Source of the DNA: Chitinimonas prasina
Lineage (GTDB): Bacteria > Pseudomonadota > Gammaproteobacteria > Burkholderiales > Chitinimonadaceae
Direction of reading: 5' to 3'
Assembly (NCBI RefSeq): GCF_030160395.1
Contig: NZ_BSOG01000002.1
Coordinates: 449,280-513,279 of the forward strand
DNA: 64,000 bases
Part shown: positions 1-9,583 of the stretch, piece by piece
Layout of the letters: every line of letters begins with the position of its first letter
How positions within the stretch are numbered: position 1 is the first letter of the stretch
Notes under the pieces: generated by a model
Told to the model about the DNA's origin: nothing
Seen by the model: only the letters and a program-made list of their open reading frames with translations
The model's database searches: none
Position numbers and translations under genes: made by a program

Positions 1-622
1 GCAGGGTCTGGAGAGTCTTTACGAGGCAGCCAATCGTTACCTCACCACCCAACTCGCCAGCCACGGCGATCGGGCCAGCTTCCAGCTGGGCAGGCTGGAT
101 AGCCGGCTAACGCTTGCACCTTGCCAGAAGATAGATGTGGAACTGGCGCAGGGTAACCGGCTACTAGGCAACACCAGCTTGCGGATACGCTGCAGCAAGG
201 GTGCCAAGTGGACAGTCAACCTGCCGGCCGCCATCGCCATACAGGCCGATTACTGGGTTGCTGCACGCGCCCTGCCCTCGGGCCACGCGATTACCGAAAC
301 CGACATCGAGCGCCGCACCGGCGATCTATCCCAATTGCCCCCCGCCGTGGTGGTCGACCACGTGCAAGCCATTGGCCGCCACCTGGTTGGGGGCACGCCC
401 GCAGGCGCCCCATTGCGTAGCGATCAATTGCGTGCCCCCTTCGCCGTCAAGGTGAATGAATTCGTCAAGGTAGTGGCCGTCGGCAACGGCTTCGAAGTGG
501 CCAGCGAGGGCCGCGCCATGGGCAATGCCAACGAAGGCCAGCAGGTCAGCGTCAAGATGATCAGCGGTGCCGTGGTGCAGGGCATCGCCCGCGCAGGCGG
601 CACGGTCGAGATAAAGTACTGA
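1..622 (+). CDS. flgA: FlgA, flagellar P-ring assembly chaperone (5' end missing)
   Basis: FlgA is a periplasmic chaperone for assembly of the flagellar P ring (FlgI) around the rod. The reading frame is open from base 2, so the start codon and export signal lie outside the window. What remains is about 206 residues. The visible part begins with the N-terminal wing (LDSRLTLAPC, near residues 32-41 of the fragment). It continues into a SAF-like domain (WVAARALPSGHAITETDIE) and ends with the conserved tail in which VKVVAVGNGF and a final VEIKY are seen; this matches FlgA C-termini, which bind FlgI. The GTG at 137 is internal. The gene stops 95 bp before ribF, with no clear terminator between them. 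Its usual neighbours (flgB onward) would lie to the left. Confidence 0.9.
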   Translation, partial: QGLESLYEAANRYLTTQLASHGDRASFQLGRLDSRLTLAPCQKIDVELAQGNRLLGNTSLRIRCSKGAKWTVNLPAAIAIQADYWVAARALPSGHAITETDIERRTGDLSQLPPAVVVDHVQAIGRHLVGGTPAGAPLRSDQLRAPFAVKVNEFVKVVAVGNGFEVASEGRAMGNANEGQQVSVKMISGAVVQGIARAGGTVEIKY

Positions 623-717
623 TTCTTGTTGCATTGCGCCATTCGCGCCTAGACCCCCAGCCCCCCCACAAGTAGAATTGCCGGTTCTTCCCACGGTGAG
701 TGCATTCTCTCTACTCC

Positions 718-1662
718 ATGCAGGTATTTCGCGGCGTCCCATTTCATCCGGCCGGGCCTTGTGCCCTGACCATAGGCAACTTCGATGGCTTGCATCGCGG
801 CCATCGTGCCATGCTTGATCGCCTGGTGGCCGAAGCACGCCGCGCCAACCTGCCGCCCGCCGTGCTCACCTTCGAGCCGCACCCGCGCGAACTGTTTACC
901 CCCGATGCCGCCCCCGCCCGCCTCTCCAGCCTGCGAGAAAAGCTCGAGCTGCTGCGCGATGCCGGCATCGCCAGGGTCTACCTCGCCCACTTCAATCGGG
1001 GCTTTGCCTCGCTTACCGCCGAGGCGTTTGCGGGCGAGATCGTAGCCAGGCAGATCGGTGCGCGTTACGTGCTGGTGGGCGACGATTTCCGTTTTGGCAA
1101 AGGCCGTGCTGGCGACAACAGCCTGCTGGCCACCTATGGCCAGCAATTTGGTTACCTGGCCGAGGCCATGCCCGAGATAGCCGTAGACGGCCGCCGCGCC
1201 TCCAGCACCGCCGTGCGCGAGGCCCTGGGCAGCGGCGATCTGGCGCTGGCCGAGCAGTTGCTGGGCCGCCCCTACCGCATCAGCGGCCGGGTGGTGCATG
1301 GCGCCAAGCTGGGCCGGCAGATAGGCTTTCCCACGGCCAATATCCAGGTCAAGCATAACCGCCCGCCCCTCACCGGCATCTTTGTCACCGAAGTCCACGG
1401 CGCGGCCGACCAGCCCCTGCTGGGTGCAGCAAGCCTGGGCAAACGCCCCACGGTGGACGACAGCGGCCGCATCGCACTGGAAGTCTACCTGCCCGATTTC
1501 AGCGGCGACCTGTACGGCCGTCATCTGCAGGTGGATTTTTTGCACAAATTGCGTGACGAAGCCAAGTACGATGGCCTGGAACCCCTGATCGCCCAGATCA
1601 AGCTGGATGTGGAGAACGCCCGCGCCTTCTACCGCGAACGAATTAGCCTCCCCCGTCCGTGA
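718..1662 (+). CDS. ribF: RibF, bifunctional riboflavin kinase / FAD synthetase
   Basis: RibF phosphorylates riboflavin to FMN and adenylates FMN to FAD in the cytoplasm. The protein is about 314 aa, the usual length. The N-terminal nucleotidyltransferase half shows TIGNFDGLHRGH (the HxGH-like ATP site, about residues 18-29) and the SSTAVREAL motif that closes this domain. The C-terminal flavokinase half shows GRQIGFPTANI and a KYDGLEPL motif near the end. I chose the ATG at 718 (MQVFRGV) because RibF proteins typically start with this pattern; a GTG at 700 is in frame but would add six atypical residues. The gene is followed 76 bp later by ileS, the conserved order in proteobacteria. Confidence 0.96.
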   Translation: MQVFRGVPFHPAGPCALTIGNFDGLHRGHRAMLDRLVAEARRANLPPAVLTFEPHPRELFTPDAAPARLSSLREKLELLRDAGIARVYLAHFNRGFASLTAEAFAGEIVARQIGARYVLVGDDFRFGKGRAGDNSLLATYGQQFGYLAEAMPEIAVDGRRASSTAVREALGSGDLALAEQLLGRPYRISGRVVHGAKLGRQIGFPTANIQVKHNRPPLTGIFVTEVHGAADQPLLGAASLGKRPTVDDSGRIALEVYLPDFSGDLYGRHLQVDFLHKLRDEAKYDGLEPLIAQIKLDVENARAFYRERISLPRP

Positions 1663-1738
1663 GCGGGCGGGGGCTGCACGAATCACGCTGATCGGTGCAA
1701 AGCGCCGGTCAAGAGACTGAATTCATCGAGTTACCACC

Positions 1739-4609
1739 ATGTCCGAACAAAGCAAATACCCAGTCAACCTGCTGGATACCCCCTTCCCCATGCGGGGCGA
1801 TCTGGCTCGCCGCGAGCCCGGCTTTTTGCAGCGCTGGCAAGACCAGAAGCTGTACCAGCGCATCCGCGCAGCCGCCCAGGGTCGGCCCAAGTTCATCCTG
1901 CACGACGGCCCCCCCTATGCCAACGGCGACATCCACATCGGTCATGCCGTCAACAAGGTACTCAAGGACATCATCGTCAAGACCAAGACCCTGTCGGGTT
2001 TTGATGCCCCCTATGTACCGGGCTGGGATTGCCACGGCCTGCCTATCGAGCATCAGATCGAAAAGCTGGTAAAGGGCGACAAGAAGGCCATCGAAGCCGC
2101 ACCGGCCATCCACGCCAAGATCGTGGCCTTCCGCAAGGAAAACGGCCTGGACGAAAAAGCCACCCACCTGCCGGTCGATTTCGTCCGCACCCTGTGCCGC
2201 GAATACGCCGAGATCCAGATCGAGCGCCAGAAGAAGGACTTCGTCCGCCTCGGGGTGATCGGTGACTGGGAGCACCCCTACAAGACCATGGCCTTCGAGA
2301 CCGAGGCCAACATCATCCGCACCCTGGGCGAAGTGCATCGCCAAGGCTATCTGGTTAAGGGCCAAAAGCCCGTGCACTGGTGCGTCGATTGCGGCTCCTC
2401 GCTGGCCGAGGCCGAGGTGGAGTACGAGGACAAGAATAGCCCCGCCATCGATGTTGCCTTCCCGGTCAAGGATACCGCCGCCCTGGCCGCGGCCTTCGGC
2501 CTGCCTGCCGATCGCATTGCCGGCGTGCCTGCCTATGCCGTGATCTGGACCACCACCCCCTGGACGCTACCGGCGAACCGGGCAGTTTGCGTACACCCCG
2601 AACTGACCTACGATCTGGTCGAAACTCCCAAGGGCCTGTTGATCCTGGTGCGCGAACTGGCCGAAAGCGCCATCAAGCGCTACGGTTTCGAATCGGTCGA
2701 GGTGGTAGCGCAGGCCCACGGCAGCAAGCTGGAACACCTGAAGCTGCAACACCCCTTCTACGAGCGTGAATCCTTCATCATCCTGGGCAACCATGTCACC
2801 ACCGATGCCGGTACCGGCCTGGTGCATACCGCGCCCGCGCATGGCCTGGACGACTGGCTGGTCGGCCAGCATTACGGCCTGAGCGACGAAAACCCGGTGG
2901 GTAACGACGGCCGCTTCAAACCCGGTGTCGCCCTATTCGAAGGGAAGTCGGTATGGGAAGGCAACCCGCTGATCATCGAAAACCTGGCCGCCAACGAATT
3001 GCTGCTGGCCAATGTGCGCCTCAATCACAGCTACCCGCACTGCTGGCGCCACAAGACGCCCATCATCTTCCGCGCCACCGCCCAGTGGTTCATCAGCATG
3101 GAAAAACCCGGCCACGCCGGCCAGGCGCTCCGTGCCGTGGCGCAGAAGGCGGTCGATGACACCGAGTTCTTCCCCGACTGGGGCCGCCCACGGCTGGAAT
3201 CCATGATCAACAACCGCCCGGACTGGTGCGTTTCACGCCAGCGCAACTGGGGCACCCCGATGACCTTCTTTGCCCACAAGGTGACCGGCGATCTGCACCC
3301 CCGTTCGCTGGAGCTGCTGGAAGCCGTCGCCAAGCGTGTGGAAACCGGCGGCATCAACGCCTGGTTCGCGCTCGACCCGGCCGAGCTGCTGGGCGACGAG
3401 GCCAAGGACTACGACAAGCTGAACGACACCCTGGACGTATGGTTTGATTCCGGCTCCACCCACTTCGCCGTGCTGCGCCAACGGCCCGAACTGGCCTGGC
3501 CGGCAGATCTCTACCTGGAAGGCTCAGACCAGCATCGCGGCTGGTTCCAGTCGTCCCTGCTGACCGGCTGCGCCACCCAGGGCCGCGCCCCGTACAAGCA
3601 GTTGCTGACCCATGGTTTTACCGTGGATGGCAAGGGCGAGAAGATGTCCAAGTCCAAGGGCAATGTGGTTGCGCCGCAGAAGGTCATCGATCAATACGGC
3701 GCCGACATGCTTCGCCTGTGGGCCGCCAGCACCGACTATTCGGGTGAGATGAGCATCTCGGACGAGATCCTCAAGCGTGTGGCCGACAGCTACCGCCGCG
3801 CACGCAACACCCTGCGCTTCCTGCTGGCCAACCTCAGCGACTTCAATGCCGCCACCGACGCCATCGCCGTAGACCAGATGCTGACGCTGGATCGCTACGC
3901 CCTGGTCATGGCACAGCAGTTCCAGGATGCCGTCACGGCCGACTACGGTCGCTACAGCTTCCACACGGCCATGCAGTCCGTCCACCACTATTGTGCGGAC
4001 GACCTGGGCGGCTTCTACCTCGATATCCTGAAAGATCGCCTCTACACCACAGCGGCCAACAGCCCGGCCCGCCGCTCTGCCCAGACCGCTCTGTACCACA
4101 TCACCCGCAGCCTGGCCTTGCTGCTGGCACCGGTACTCAGCTTCACGGCTGACGAGGTGTGGAACACACTGGAAGGCAATAGCGACGACAACACCCTGCT
4201 GCACACCTGGTACACGCTACCCCAACCTGCCGATGCGGCAGCACTGGCAAGCGATTGGTCCGCCGTGCGTAGCGTGGTGGCACTGGCCAAGAAGGAGATG
4301 GAAGTCCTGCGCGAAGCCGGCAATATCGGCTCCAGCCTGCAGGCCGAGCTGACCATCACAGCCGATGCCCAGCTCTACCCCTTGCTGGCCGCACTGGGCG
4401 ACGATCTGAAATTCATCCTTATCGTCTCCAGCCTCAGCCTGGTCAGCGGCGACGAAACCCGCGTCAGCGTGTCGCCCGCCACGGCCGCCAAATGCGAGCG
4501 CTGCTGGCACTATCGCAGCGATGTAGGCAGCCATGCCGAGCACGGCAGCCTCTGCGGCCGCTGCGTCAGCAACCTGTTTGGCACGGGCGAGGTACGCAAG
4601 CATGCTTAA
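1739..4609 (+). CDS. ileS: Isoleucyl-tRNA synthetase
   Basis: Class I aminoacyl-tRNA synthetase that charges tRNA-Ile. It is 956 aa, the full bacterial IleS length. The HIGH signature appears as HIGH in [12 protein letters not shown] near residue 65. The KMSKS loop ([10 protein letters not shown]) is near residue 634. The editing (CP1) domain lies between them, with [11 protein letters not shown] visible. The C-terminal end carries a four-cysteine zinc site (CERCWHY ... CGRC, about residues 918-945) as in E. coli-type, mupirocin-sensitive IleS. The ATG at 1739 follows a purine-poor leader with no strong Shine-Dalgarno sequence. The last 8 bases overlap the lspA start, so the two are probably translationally coupled. 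Confidence 0.98.
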   Translation: MSEQSKYPVNLLDTPFPMRGDLARREPGFLQRWQDQKLYQRIRAAAQGRPKFILHDGPPYANGDIHIGHAVNKVLKDIIVKTKTLSGFDAPYVPGWDCHGLPIEHQIEKLVKGDKKAIEAAPAIHAKIVAFRKENGLDEKATHLPVDFVRTLCREYAEIQIERQKKDFVRLGVIGDWEHPYKTMAFETEANIIRTLGEVHRQGYLVKGQKPVHWCVDCGSSLAEAEVEYEDKNSPAIDVAFPVKDTAALAAAFGLPADRIAGVPAYAVIWTTTPWTLPANRAVCVHPELTYDLVETPKGLLILVRELAESAIKRYGFESVEVVAQAHGSKLEHLKLQHPFYERESFIILGNHVTTDAGTGLVHTAPAHGLDDWLVGQHYGLSDENPVGNDGRFKPGVALFEGKSVWEGNPLIIENLAANELLLANVRLNHSYPHCWRHKTPIIFRATAQWFISMEKPGHAGQALRAVAQKAVDDTEFFPDWGRPRLESMINNRPDWCVSRQRNWGTPMTFFAHKVTGDLHPRSLELLEAVAKRVETGGINAWFALDPAELLGDEAKDYDKLNDTLDVWFDSGSTHFAVLRQRPELAWPADLYLEGSDQHRGWFQSSLLTGCATQGRAPYKQLLTHGFTVDGKGEKMSKSKGNVVAPQKVIDQYGADMLRLWAASTDYSGEMSISDEILKRVADSYRRARNTLRFLLANLSDFNAATDAIAVDQMLTLDRYALVMAQQFQDAVTADYGRYSFHTAMQSVHHYCADDLGGFYLDILKDRLYTTAANSPARRSAQTALYHITRSLALLLAPVLSFTADEVWNTLEGNSDDNTLLHTWYTLPQPADAAALASDWSAVRSVVALAKKEMEVLREAGNIGSSLQAELTITADAQLYPLLAALGDDLKFILIVSSLSLVSGDETRVSVSPATAAKCERCWHYRSDVGSHAEHGSLCGRCVSNLFGTGEVRKHA

Positions 4610-5084
4610 GCAAGGCATGGCGCGCTGGCTGCTGCTGGCTTTCATCATCATGGTGGTAGACCAGGCCACCAAGCTGGCAATTGAGTCGGCCTTCGAGTTC
4701 GGTGATGTCCTGCCCATCTTCAACGGCTTCAACCTGGTCCTGACCTACAACAAGGGCGCCGCCTTCAGCTTCCTGGCCACCGCCGGGGGCTGGCAGCGGC
4801 ATTTCTTCACCTTGCTGGCCCTGGTCGTCTCGGTTGCCATCGTCGCCATGCTGCGCAAGCACCACGGCGAAACCCGCTTTGCCCTGGCGCTGTCGCTCAT
4901 CCTCGGTGGCGCCGTAGGCAATCTGATAGACCGCCTGCTCTACGGCCACGTCATCGATTTCCTCGATGTCTACTGGGGCACCAGCCACTGGCCCGCCTTC
5001 AATATCGCCGACTCGGCCATCTGCGTCGGCGCCGTATTGATGGTGTTGGACAGTTTCAAGAAGCCGGCCGACCAGACCACCTGA
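4602..5084 (+). CDS. lspA: Lipoprotein signal peptidase (signal peptidase II)
   Basis: Inner-membrane aspartyl protease that removes signal peptides from lipidated prolipoproteins. The product is 160 aa with four hydrophobic segments, the standard size. Conserved blocks seen are DQATK near residue 20, NKGAAFSFL near 50, GNLIDRL (catalytic Asp) and FNIADSAI (second catalytic Asp). The start is the ATG at 4602, which overlaps the end of ileS by 8 bp; the frame is open further upstream, but that stretch lies inside ileS. ispH follows after 16 bp. In many proteobacteria an FKBP-type isomerase gene (fkpB) sits between lspA and ispH; it is absent here. Confidence 0.97.
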   Translation: MLKQGMARWLLLAFIIMVVDQATKLAIESAFEFGDVLPIFNGFNLVLTYNKGAAFSFLATAGGWQRHFFTLLALVVSVAIVAMLRKHHGETRFALALSLILGGAVGNLIDRLLYGHVIDFLDVYWGTSHWPAFNIADSAICVGAVLMVLDSFKKPADQTT

Positions 5085-5100
5085 TCAAACAGGAATTGCC

Positions 5101-6036
5101 ATGACCATCATGCAAATCGTACTCGCCAATCCACGTGGCTTCTGCGCAGGCGTAGACCGCGCCATCGCCATCGTCGAGCGCGCGCTGGATCAGTTCGGCG
5201 CCCCCATCTACGTCCGCCATGAAGTGGTGCACAACAAGTTCGTGGTGGAAGACCTCAAGCAAAAAGGCGCCATCTTCATCGAAGAGCTGGACGACGTGCC
5301 CGCTGGCGCCACCCTGATCTTCTCCGCCCACGGGGTATCCCAAGCGGTACGCCGCGAAGCAGAATCACGTGGCCTCAAGGTGTTTGATGCCACCTGCCCA
5401 CTGGTGACCAAGGTCCACATGGAGGTCAAAAAGCTGCGCGAGACAGGCTTCGAGATCATCATGATCGGCCACAAGGGCCACCCCGAGGTAGAGGGCACCA
5501 TGGGACAGTCCCAGGGCGGCATGTACCTGGTCGAAGACGCTGCCGATGTGGGCAGGCTCGCCGTGCAGGACGAAAGCCGGCTGGCCTATGTCACCCAGAC
5601 CACCCTGAGTGTGGATGACGCGGCCGTGGTGGTGGATGCACTCAAGCAGCGCTTCCCCGCCATCGTTGGCCCCAAGAAGGACGATATCTGCTACGCCACG
5701 CAAAATCGCCAGGATGCCGTCAAAAAGCTCTCCAGCCAGGCCGATGTAGTGGTGGTGGTCGGTTCCACCAATAGCTCCAACTCCAACCGCCTGCGCGAAG
5801 TGGCGGCCAACGCCGGTCTCGATGCCTACTTGGTCGACAATGCCAGCGAATTGCAGGCAGCCTGGTTTACCGGCAAGGCCCGCGTGGGGGTCTCCGCTGG
5901 CGCGTCAGCCCCCGAAATACTGGTCAAGGAAGTCATAGCCCGTATTCAGGAATTCGGCGCTCAATCGGTAGAGGAAATGGAAGGCACGATTGAAGGGATT
6001 GTGTTCTCTTTACCCAAGGGATTGAATACCCAATAA
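5101..6036 (+). CDS. ispH: 4-hydroxy-3-methylbut-2-enyl diphosphate reductase
   Basis: Last enzyme of the MEP isoprenoid pathway. It reduces HMBPP to IPP and DMAPP using a [4Fe-4S] cluster. It is 311 aa, the usual length. The three cluster cysteines are visible in GFCAGVDRA (near residue 15), FDATCPLV (near 98) and [11 protein letters not shown] (near 199). The substrate-binding motifs SAHGVS and [11 protein letters not shown] and the late SAGASAPE motif are all present. An ATG at 5110 ([11 protein letters not shown]) is an alternative start; 5101 is preceded by an AGGAA Shine-Dalgarno sequence. The gene ends the ribF-ileS-lspA-ispH run and is followed by a clear intrinsic terminator. Confidence 0.97.
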   Translation: MTIMQIVLANPRGFCAGVDRAIAIVERALDQFGAPIYVRHEVVHNKFVVEDLKQKGAIFIEELDDVPAGATLIFSAHGVSQAVRREAESRGLKVFDATCPLVTKVHMEVKKLRETGFEIIMIGHKGHPEVEGTMGQSQGGMYLVEDAADVGRLAVQDESRLAYVTQTTLSVDDAAVVVDALKQRFPAIVGPKKDDICYATQNRQDAVKKLSSQADVVVVVGSTNSSNSNRLREVAANAGLDAYLVDNASELQAAWFTGKARVGVSAGASAPEILVKEVIARIQEFGAQSVEEMEGTIEGIVFSLPKGLNTQ

Positions 6037-6090
6037 ATGGTGAATTACTGATATTCATTACCCGCAAACGCTGTCAACTATCTAATGTAG

Positions 6091-6110
6091 TTGTAGCGTG
6101 CGCGCTACAA
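6091..6110 (+). repeat. Perfect 8-bp hairpin before the ispH terminator
   Basis: TTGTAGCG and CGCTACAA form a perfect stem around a TGCG loop. The 3' arm shares two bases with the next hairpin (the terminator from 6109), so in RNA the two stems are adjacent. It may be an mRNA 3'-end stabiliser; no function is proven. Confidence 0.6.
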
Positions 6111-6141
6111 AGGCCGGTAATATTATTACCGGCCTTTTTAT
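6109..6141 (+). terminator. Intrinsic terminator of the ribF-ispH run
   Basis: Stem AAAGGCCGGTAA / TTACCGGCCTTT followed by a T-run (TTTTTATT), about 72 bp after the ispH stop codon. It ends the housekeeping transcript before the porin promoter. Confidence 0.9.
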
Positions 6142-6204
6142 TAAACGCGCCAAATCCAGATATAAATACAAGCGCAACGCATTGTTTACATTAAGAAAGT
6201 AGAC

Positions 6205-6223
6205 ATACCGACCAGTGTGTTTA
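6205..6223 (+). promoter_or_regulatory. Operator-like motif upstream of the porin
   Basis: ATACCGACCAGTGTGTTTA matches 16 of 19 bases of a sequence just before the tetR-RND operon (23540-23558). It is an imperfect palindrome (ACATAC / GTGTGT arms) of a size typical for TetR-family operators. It lies about 130-150 bp before the porin ATG, in the expected promoter zone. Binding by the TetR protein of this window is an inference. Confidence 0.45.
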
Positions 6224-6354
6224 GCCCCTCAGGTGAAATAGTTCCCTAACCGTTTTCCCTAATGCATTTATCGGCCACTCTCATCACAATGCGTTCGCCT
6301 GCCACGGGCGTGCTATGCGCCCTTGGCCTAACTTAGAAGAAAAGGAAATCCCGC

Positions 6355-7401
6355 ATGAAATACGCTCGCATCGCCGCACTGGTTGCTGGTCTGTTTGCTG
6401 CTCCCGTACTGGTTCACGCCGAAAACGCCAACGTTACCGTTTACGGTATCGCCCAAGCCGGCGTCAGCATCGTCAACAACGACGACGTCACCAAGACCAT
6501 CATTGAAGACACCGGTTCGCGCATCGGCTTCAAGGGCGAAGAAGATCTGGGCAACGGCCTCAGCGCTTTCTTCAAGATCGAAAGCAAGGTTCGCCTTGAC
6601 GACGCCAGCGCAAGCGGCTTCGCCAACCGCGAAGGCTGGCTTGGCCTGAAGGGCGACTTCGGTACCGTCAAGCTGGGTCGCGGCAAGACCTACTTCGACC
6701 TGGCCCAAGAGAACTTCGACGGCTTCAACGGCAACTCCACCATGATCAACAGCCTGTTGATCGATGGCGTCTACTACCGCTCCAGCAACAACATCGCCTA
6801 CGAAACCCCCAACCTGGGCGGCTTCGTTGGTAAGCTGCAGTACGGCGACATGGAAGGCAAGACCAACAACGTGACCCCCTCGGCCGTGATCGGCTCGCTG
6901 GAGTACAACGTTGGCTCGCTGCAACTGATCGGCGCCTTTGAGTCGCAGCGCGACCTGGCTCCTGTCATCGCTGATGGCACCAAGCCTGTCCTGGACGGCG
7001 CCCGCATCAAAAACTACCTGCTGGGCGCTGGTTACACCCTGCCAGCTGGCACCAACTTCAAGCTGGCCTACCGTCAATCCAACTTCAGCCTGGGCCCAGT
7101 CGATACCGACCGCGACACCATCATCGGTGTGGTCAGCCAGCCTTTCGGCAACGCTACTGCCCGTATCGGCTACACCCACGTGGGCGATCTGGACGGTCTG
7201 GACAACTCCGGTGGCAACTACCTGGCCCTGGGCGTGGACTACGCCGTGTCCAAGCGCACCATCGTTTACACCGAATTCAGCCGTGCCACCAACGAGAAGA
7301 ACAACGTCTCGCTGCTGGAAACCTCGGCTGGCCAAGGTGGCGCCATCGGCACCAAGCGCAACAACAGCGCCTGGACCACTGGCATCATCCATCTGTTCTA
7401 A
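6355..7401 (+). CDS. Outer-membrane general porin (neisserial/burkholderial type)
   Basis: Probable trimeric outer-membrane porin giving passive passage to small hydrophilic solutes. It is 348 aa. The first 22 residues form a signal peptide (MKYARIAALVAGLF... cleaved after VHA). The mature protein starts with NVTVYGIAQAGVS, the first beta strand typical of Porin_4 family proteins. SRIGFKGEEDLGNG and WLGLKGDFGTVKLGR are the conserved strand-turn blocks of betaproteobacterial porins. The last residue is Phe (GIIHLF), the signal recognised by the BAM complex. An AAGAAAAGGAAA Shine-Dalgarno region precedes the ATG. Codon use is strongly biased (AAC, GGC, CTG), suggesting high expression. The 318-bp upstream region contains the ispH terminator and an operator-like motif. 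Confidence 0.95.
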   Translation: MKYARIAALVAGLFAAPVLVHAENANVTVYGIAQAGVSIVNNDDVTKTIIEDTGSRIGFKGEEDLGNGLSAFFKIESKVRLDDASASGFANREGWLGLKGDFGTVKLGRGKTYFDLAQENFDGFNGNSTMINSLLIDGVYYRSSNNIAYETPNLGGFVGKLQYGDMEGKTNNVTPSAVIGSLEYNVGSLQLIGAFESQRDLAPVIADGTKPVLDGARIKNYLLGAGYTLPAGTNFKLAYRQSNFSLGPVDTDRDTIIGVVSQPFGNATARIGYTHVGDLDGLDNSGGNYLALGVDYAVSKRTIVYTEFSRATNEKNNVSLLETSAGQGGAIGTKRNNSAWTTGIIHLF

Positions 7402-7439
7402 GCCGTACCCCGCTATATCGGCGCAAGCCGACGCAGCCG

Positions 7440-7469
7440 AAACACCCCGCTCAGGCGGGGTGTTTTTTT
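7440..7469. terminator. Terminator shared by the porin and the LysR gene
   Basis: AACACCCCGC / GCGGGGTGTT stem with a TCAG loop and a run of seven T on the plus strand. The stop codon of the convergent LysR gene (7451-7453) lies inside the loop, so this hairpin marks the end of both genes. It is best suited to the plus strand. Confidence 0.9.
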
Positions 7470-8398
7470 GCCAGCTGCGCTTGCAGATCGCCACCCAACT
7501 GCGCCACCAGAAAGTCGATCATCACCCGCAGCTTGGGGGGTACAAAGCGGTTGGACGGGTACAACACCCAGGCCGTCCCAGCATATGCCGTCAGGTGCTC
7601 CCAATCAGGCAACACCACCCGCAGTCGGCCCTGTGCCAAGCTGGCGGCAGCCGCAAATGCGGGCAGGCTGGCAATCCCCAAACCCGCCACTGCCCCTTCC
7701 AGCCGCATCTCACTGTGATTGGCCACATAGCGGCCACGCACCGCCACAGTACACAGCTCGCTGCCCTGTCTGAATCGCCAGTGCCGGTCACGCTCATCCT
7801 CACCAAGGTACAGGCAGCTATGCCCAGCCAGTTCCCTGGGGTGCACAGGCGTGCCATGCGCCGCCAGGTAGTCCGGGCTGGCGCATAACATATGGCTGAT
7901 CGTCATCAAGGGCCGGCCAGCCAGCCCTGGCGGCGGATTGTCCGTCATGCGTATGGCCAGTTCCACCGACTCGGCAAACAGATCCACGGTCCGGTCAGTC
8001 ACCACCAGCTGCACATCAACCTCCGGATAGCGCCGCAGGAATTCGGCCATCAACGGATGCACCACCTGCCGCCCCACCGCCTTGGGCACACTGATCCGTA
8101 TCAACCCCCTCGGTGCTGCAGCGTAGGCATCCTTCAAAGCCAAAACCCCGCCGGCCGCCGCCAGCATGTCCTGGCTACAAGCCAAGGCCGCCTCGCCCGC
8201 CTCGGTCAAACGCAGCTGCCGGGTTGTCCGTTCCAGCAGCCGTAGCTGCAGGCGCGCTTCCAGCCTGGCTATCAAACGGCTGACCGCCGAGGGTGTCAGC
8301 CCCAGTTGCCTAGCCGCAGCCGAAAAACTACCCGCCTCCACCACCCTGGCGAACACCGCCATTTCAGGCAGGCTTTCAAACTCCTCATTTGTTCTCAT
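7451..8398 (-). CDS. LysR-family transcriptional regulator
   Basis: LysR-type regulator of about 315 aa. The N-terminal winged HTH is clear (MAVFARVVEAGSFSAAARQ, then LGLTPSAVSRLIARLE). The effector domain follows, beginning around RGLIRISVPKAVGRQVVHP. The layout matches the DsdC/CrgA-like LysR group. The ATG at 8398 (MRTNEEF) is preferred; an in-frame TTG at 8419 would add seven residues. It is divergent from an EamA exporter gene, and an 8-bp inverted repeat lies between them, so it probably controls the exporter and itself. The effector is unknown. Confidence 0.92.
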   Translation of the reverse strand: MRTNEEFESLPEMAVFARVVEAGSFSAAARQLGLTPSAVSRLIARLEARLQLRLLERTTRQLRLTEAGEAALACSQDMLAAAGGVLALKDAYAAAPRGLIRISVPKAVGRQVVHPLMAEFLRRYPEVDVQLVVTDRTVDLFAESVELAIRMTDNPPPGLAGRPLMTISHMLCASPDYLAAHGTPVHPRELAGHSCLYLGEDERDRHWRFRQGSELCTVAVRGRYVANHSEMRLEGAVAGLGIASLPAFAAAASLAQGRLRVVLPDWEHLTAYAGTAWVLYPSNRFVPPKLRVMIDFLVAQLGGDLQAQLAKKHPA

Positions 8399-8426
8399 GG
8401 CGCACAAATCTTGTTCCAATACGGCA

Positions 8427-8458
8427 GATTATCATTCCATACGGATAAATTGATAATC
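8427..8458. promoter_or_regulatory. Inverted repeat between divergent lysR and eamA genes
   Basis: GATTATCA at 8427-8434 is mirrored by TGATAATC at 8451-8458, with 16 bp between. The site lies in the 87-bp gap between the two divergent starts. This is where a LysR-type regulator would be expected to bind. Two similar ATACGG blocks (8420-8425 and 8440-8445) lie within or beside it. Confidence 0.5.
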
Positions 8459-8485
8459 CGGCATCACTCTCTCCAGGCTGACGCC

Positions 8486-9379
8486 ATGTCCTCACTTACC
8501 CTTCCCCAGCCCGCCGGATTACTGCGTCTGTCCGATCTCCTCTTGCTTCTAGTCGCCATGGTCTGGGGTACCAGCTATGGCATAGCCAAAGGCGCCCTCG
8601 CCTACTATCCGGTACTGGGCTTCCTGGCCATACGCTTCCTGCTGACCTTTGCCCTGCTGGCCCCCACGCTGTTGAACATCAGCCCACAAGCCCGCCGCGA
8701 TGCGCTGCTGGCCGGCTTGCCACTGGGCGCCCTGATGCTGGGTATCTTTATCTGCGAGACCTTCGGCGTCGCAATGACCCAGGCCGCCAATGCCGCCTTC
8801 CTGATCAGCCTGTGCATCGTCATGACACCCTTCGTGGAGTGGTGGCTGCTGCGCCGCCGACCAGCAACACCGGCTTTTGCCTTCGCCGGTGTCTCCTTGC
8901 TGGGCGCCCTGCTGCTGAGCGGAGGTCTGGAGGCCCGCTTCGGCCTGGGCGATCTATTGATGCTGGGCGCAGCCCTGCTGCGCGCCATTACGGTCTGCCT
9001 CACCAGCAAGCTCACCCAGGGCCGCCAAATCGCCCCGCTGGCACTGACCGCCGTTCAGGCAGCCGTCATAGGCAGTGGTAGCCTATTCTTGGCTTGGTTT
9101 AGCCCACAGGGCCTACCGGCCCTACCTGCGCATACTGGCTTCTGGCTGGCAACGGTTTACCTGGTACTGGGCTGTACCATCTTTGCCTTCTTCGCCCAAA
9201 ACTGGGCCTTGCGCCACAGCTCCCCCACACGGGTAAGCCTCCTCACCGGCAGCGAGCCCGTCTTCGGTGCCCTGTTTGCCGTCCTCTGGCTGGGCGAAAC
9301 ACTCAGCCCCATCGCCTGGCTAGGCGGCGCCCTTATCGTCCTGTCAGCATTCTGGGCCGCACGCCACAAGGCAATATGA
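8486..9379 (+). CDS. EamA/DMT-family inner-membrane transporter
   Basis: Drug/metabolite transporter superfamily protein of about 297 aa with roughly ten hydrophobic segments arranged as two EamA repeats. The first repeat starts with LLLLLVAMVWGTSYGIAKGA, a typical EamA opening. The second ends with LTGSEPVFGALFAVLWLGE, the family's signature near the last helices. Such proteins usually export metabolites or amino acids; the substrate cannot be told from sequence. The ATG at 8486 (MSSLTLPQ) fits the family. The frame is open upstream, but that region overlaps the divergent LysR gene. Expression is probably governed by that regulator. Confidence 0.92.
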   Translation: MSSLTLPQPAGLLRLSDLLLLLVAMVWGTSYGIAKGALAYYPVLGFLAIRFLLTFALLAPTLLNISPQARRDALLAGLPLGALMLGIFICETFGVAMTQAANAAFLISLCIVMTPFVEWWLLRRRPATPAFAFAGVSLLGALLLSGGLEARFGLGDLLMLGAALLRAITVCLTSKLTQGRQIAPLALTAVQAAVIGSGSLFLAWFSPQGLPALPAHTGFWLATVYLVLGCTIFAFFAQNWALRHSSPTRVSLLTGSEPVFGALFAVLWLGETLSPIAWLGGALIVLSAFWAARHKAI

Positions 9380-9458
9380 CATAATCATTCAAACAACAAC
9401 AAAATCCATGCAAACACACTATTCAAGGCCGAATATCGTATCCCACCCACCACACACC

Positions 9459-9485
9459 AGCCTTGCTTAACCAAGCGCTAAGGCT
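9459..9485 (+). repeat. Hairpin in the gap before the aminopeptidase gene
   Basis: AGCCTT-GCTT and AAGC-GCT-AAGGCT form a stem with an AACC loop and a three-base bulge. There is no T-run. It could be a weak terminator for the exporter gene or part of the next gene's control region. The rest of this 204-bp gap holds nothing else I can name. Confidence 0.4.
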
Positions 9486-9583
9486 GACTTAAGTGCGGTT
9501 ATTCATTTGTCATGATAGTCTCCTCGTCCACGCAAACCCCTTTGCGCCCCGACAGTGGACCCAAAATACAAATGGAGAACCCC

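Noticed and set aside
6938-7888. Plus-strand frame running from the porin into the LysR gene
   Set aside because: It crosses a strong terminator and is out of frame with the porin. The translation is Ser/Pro/Thr-rich without motifs.
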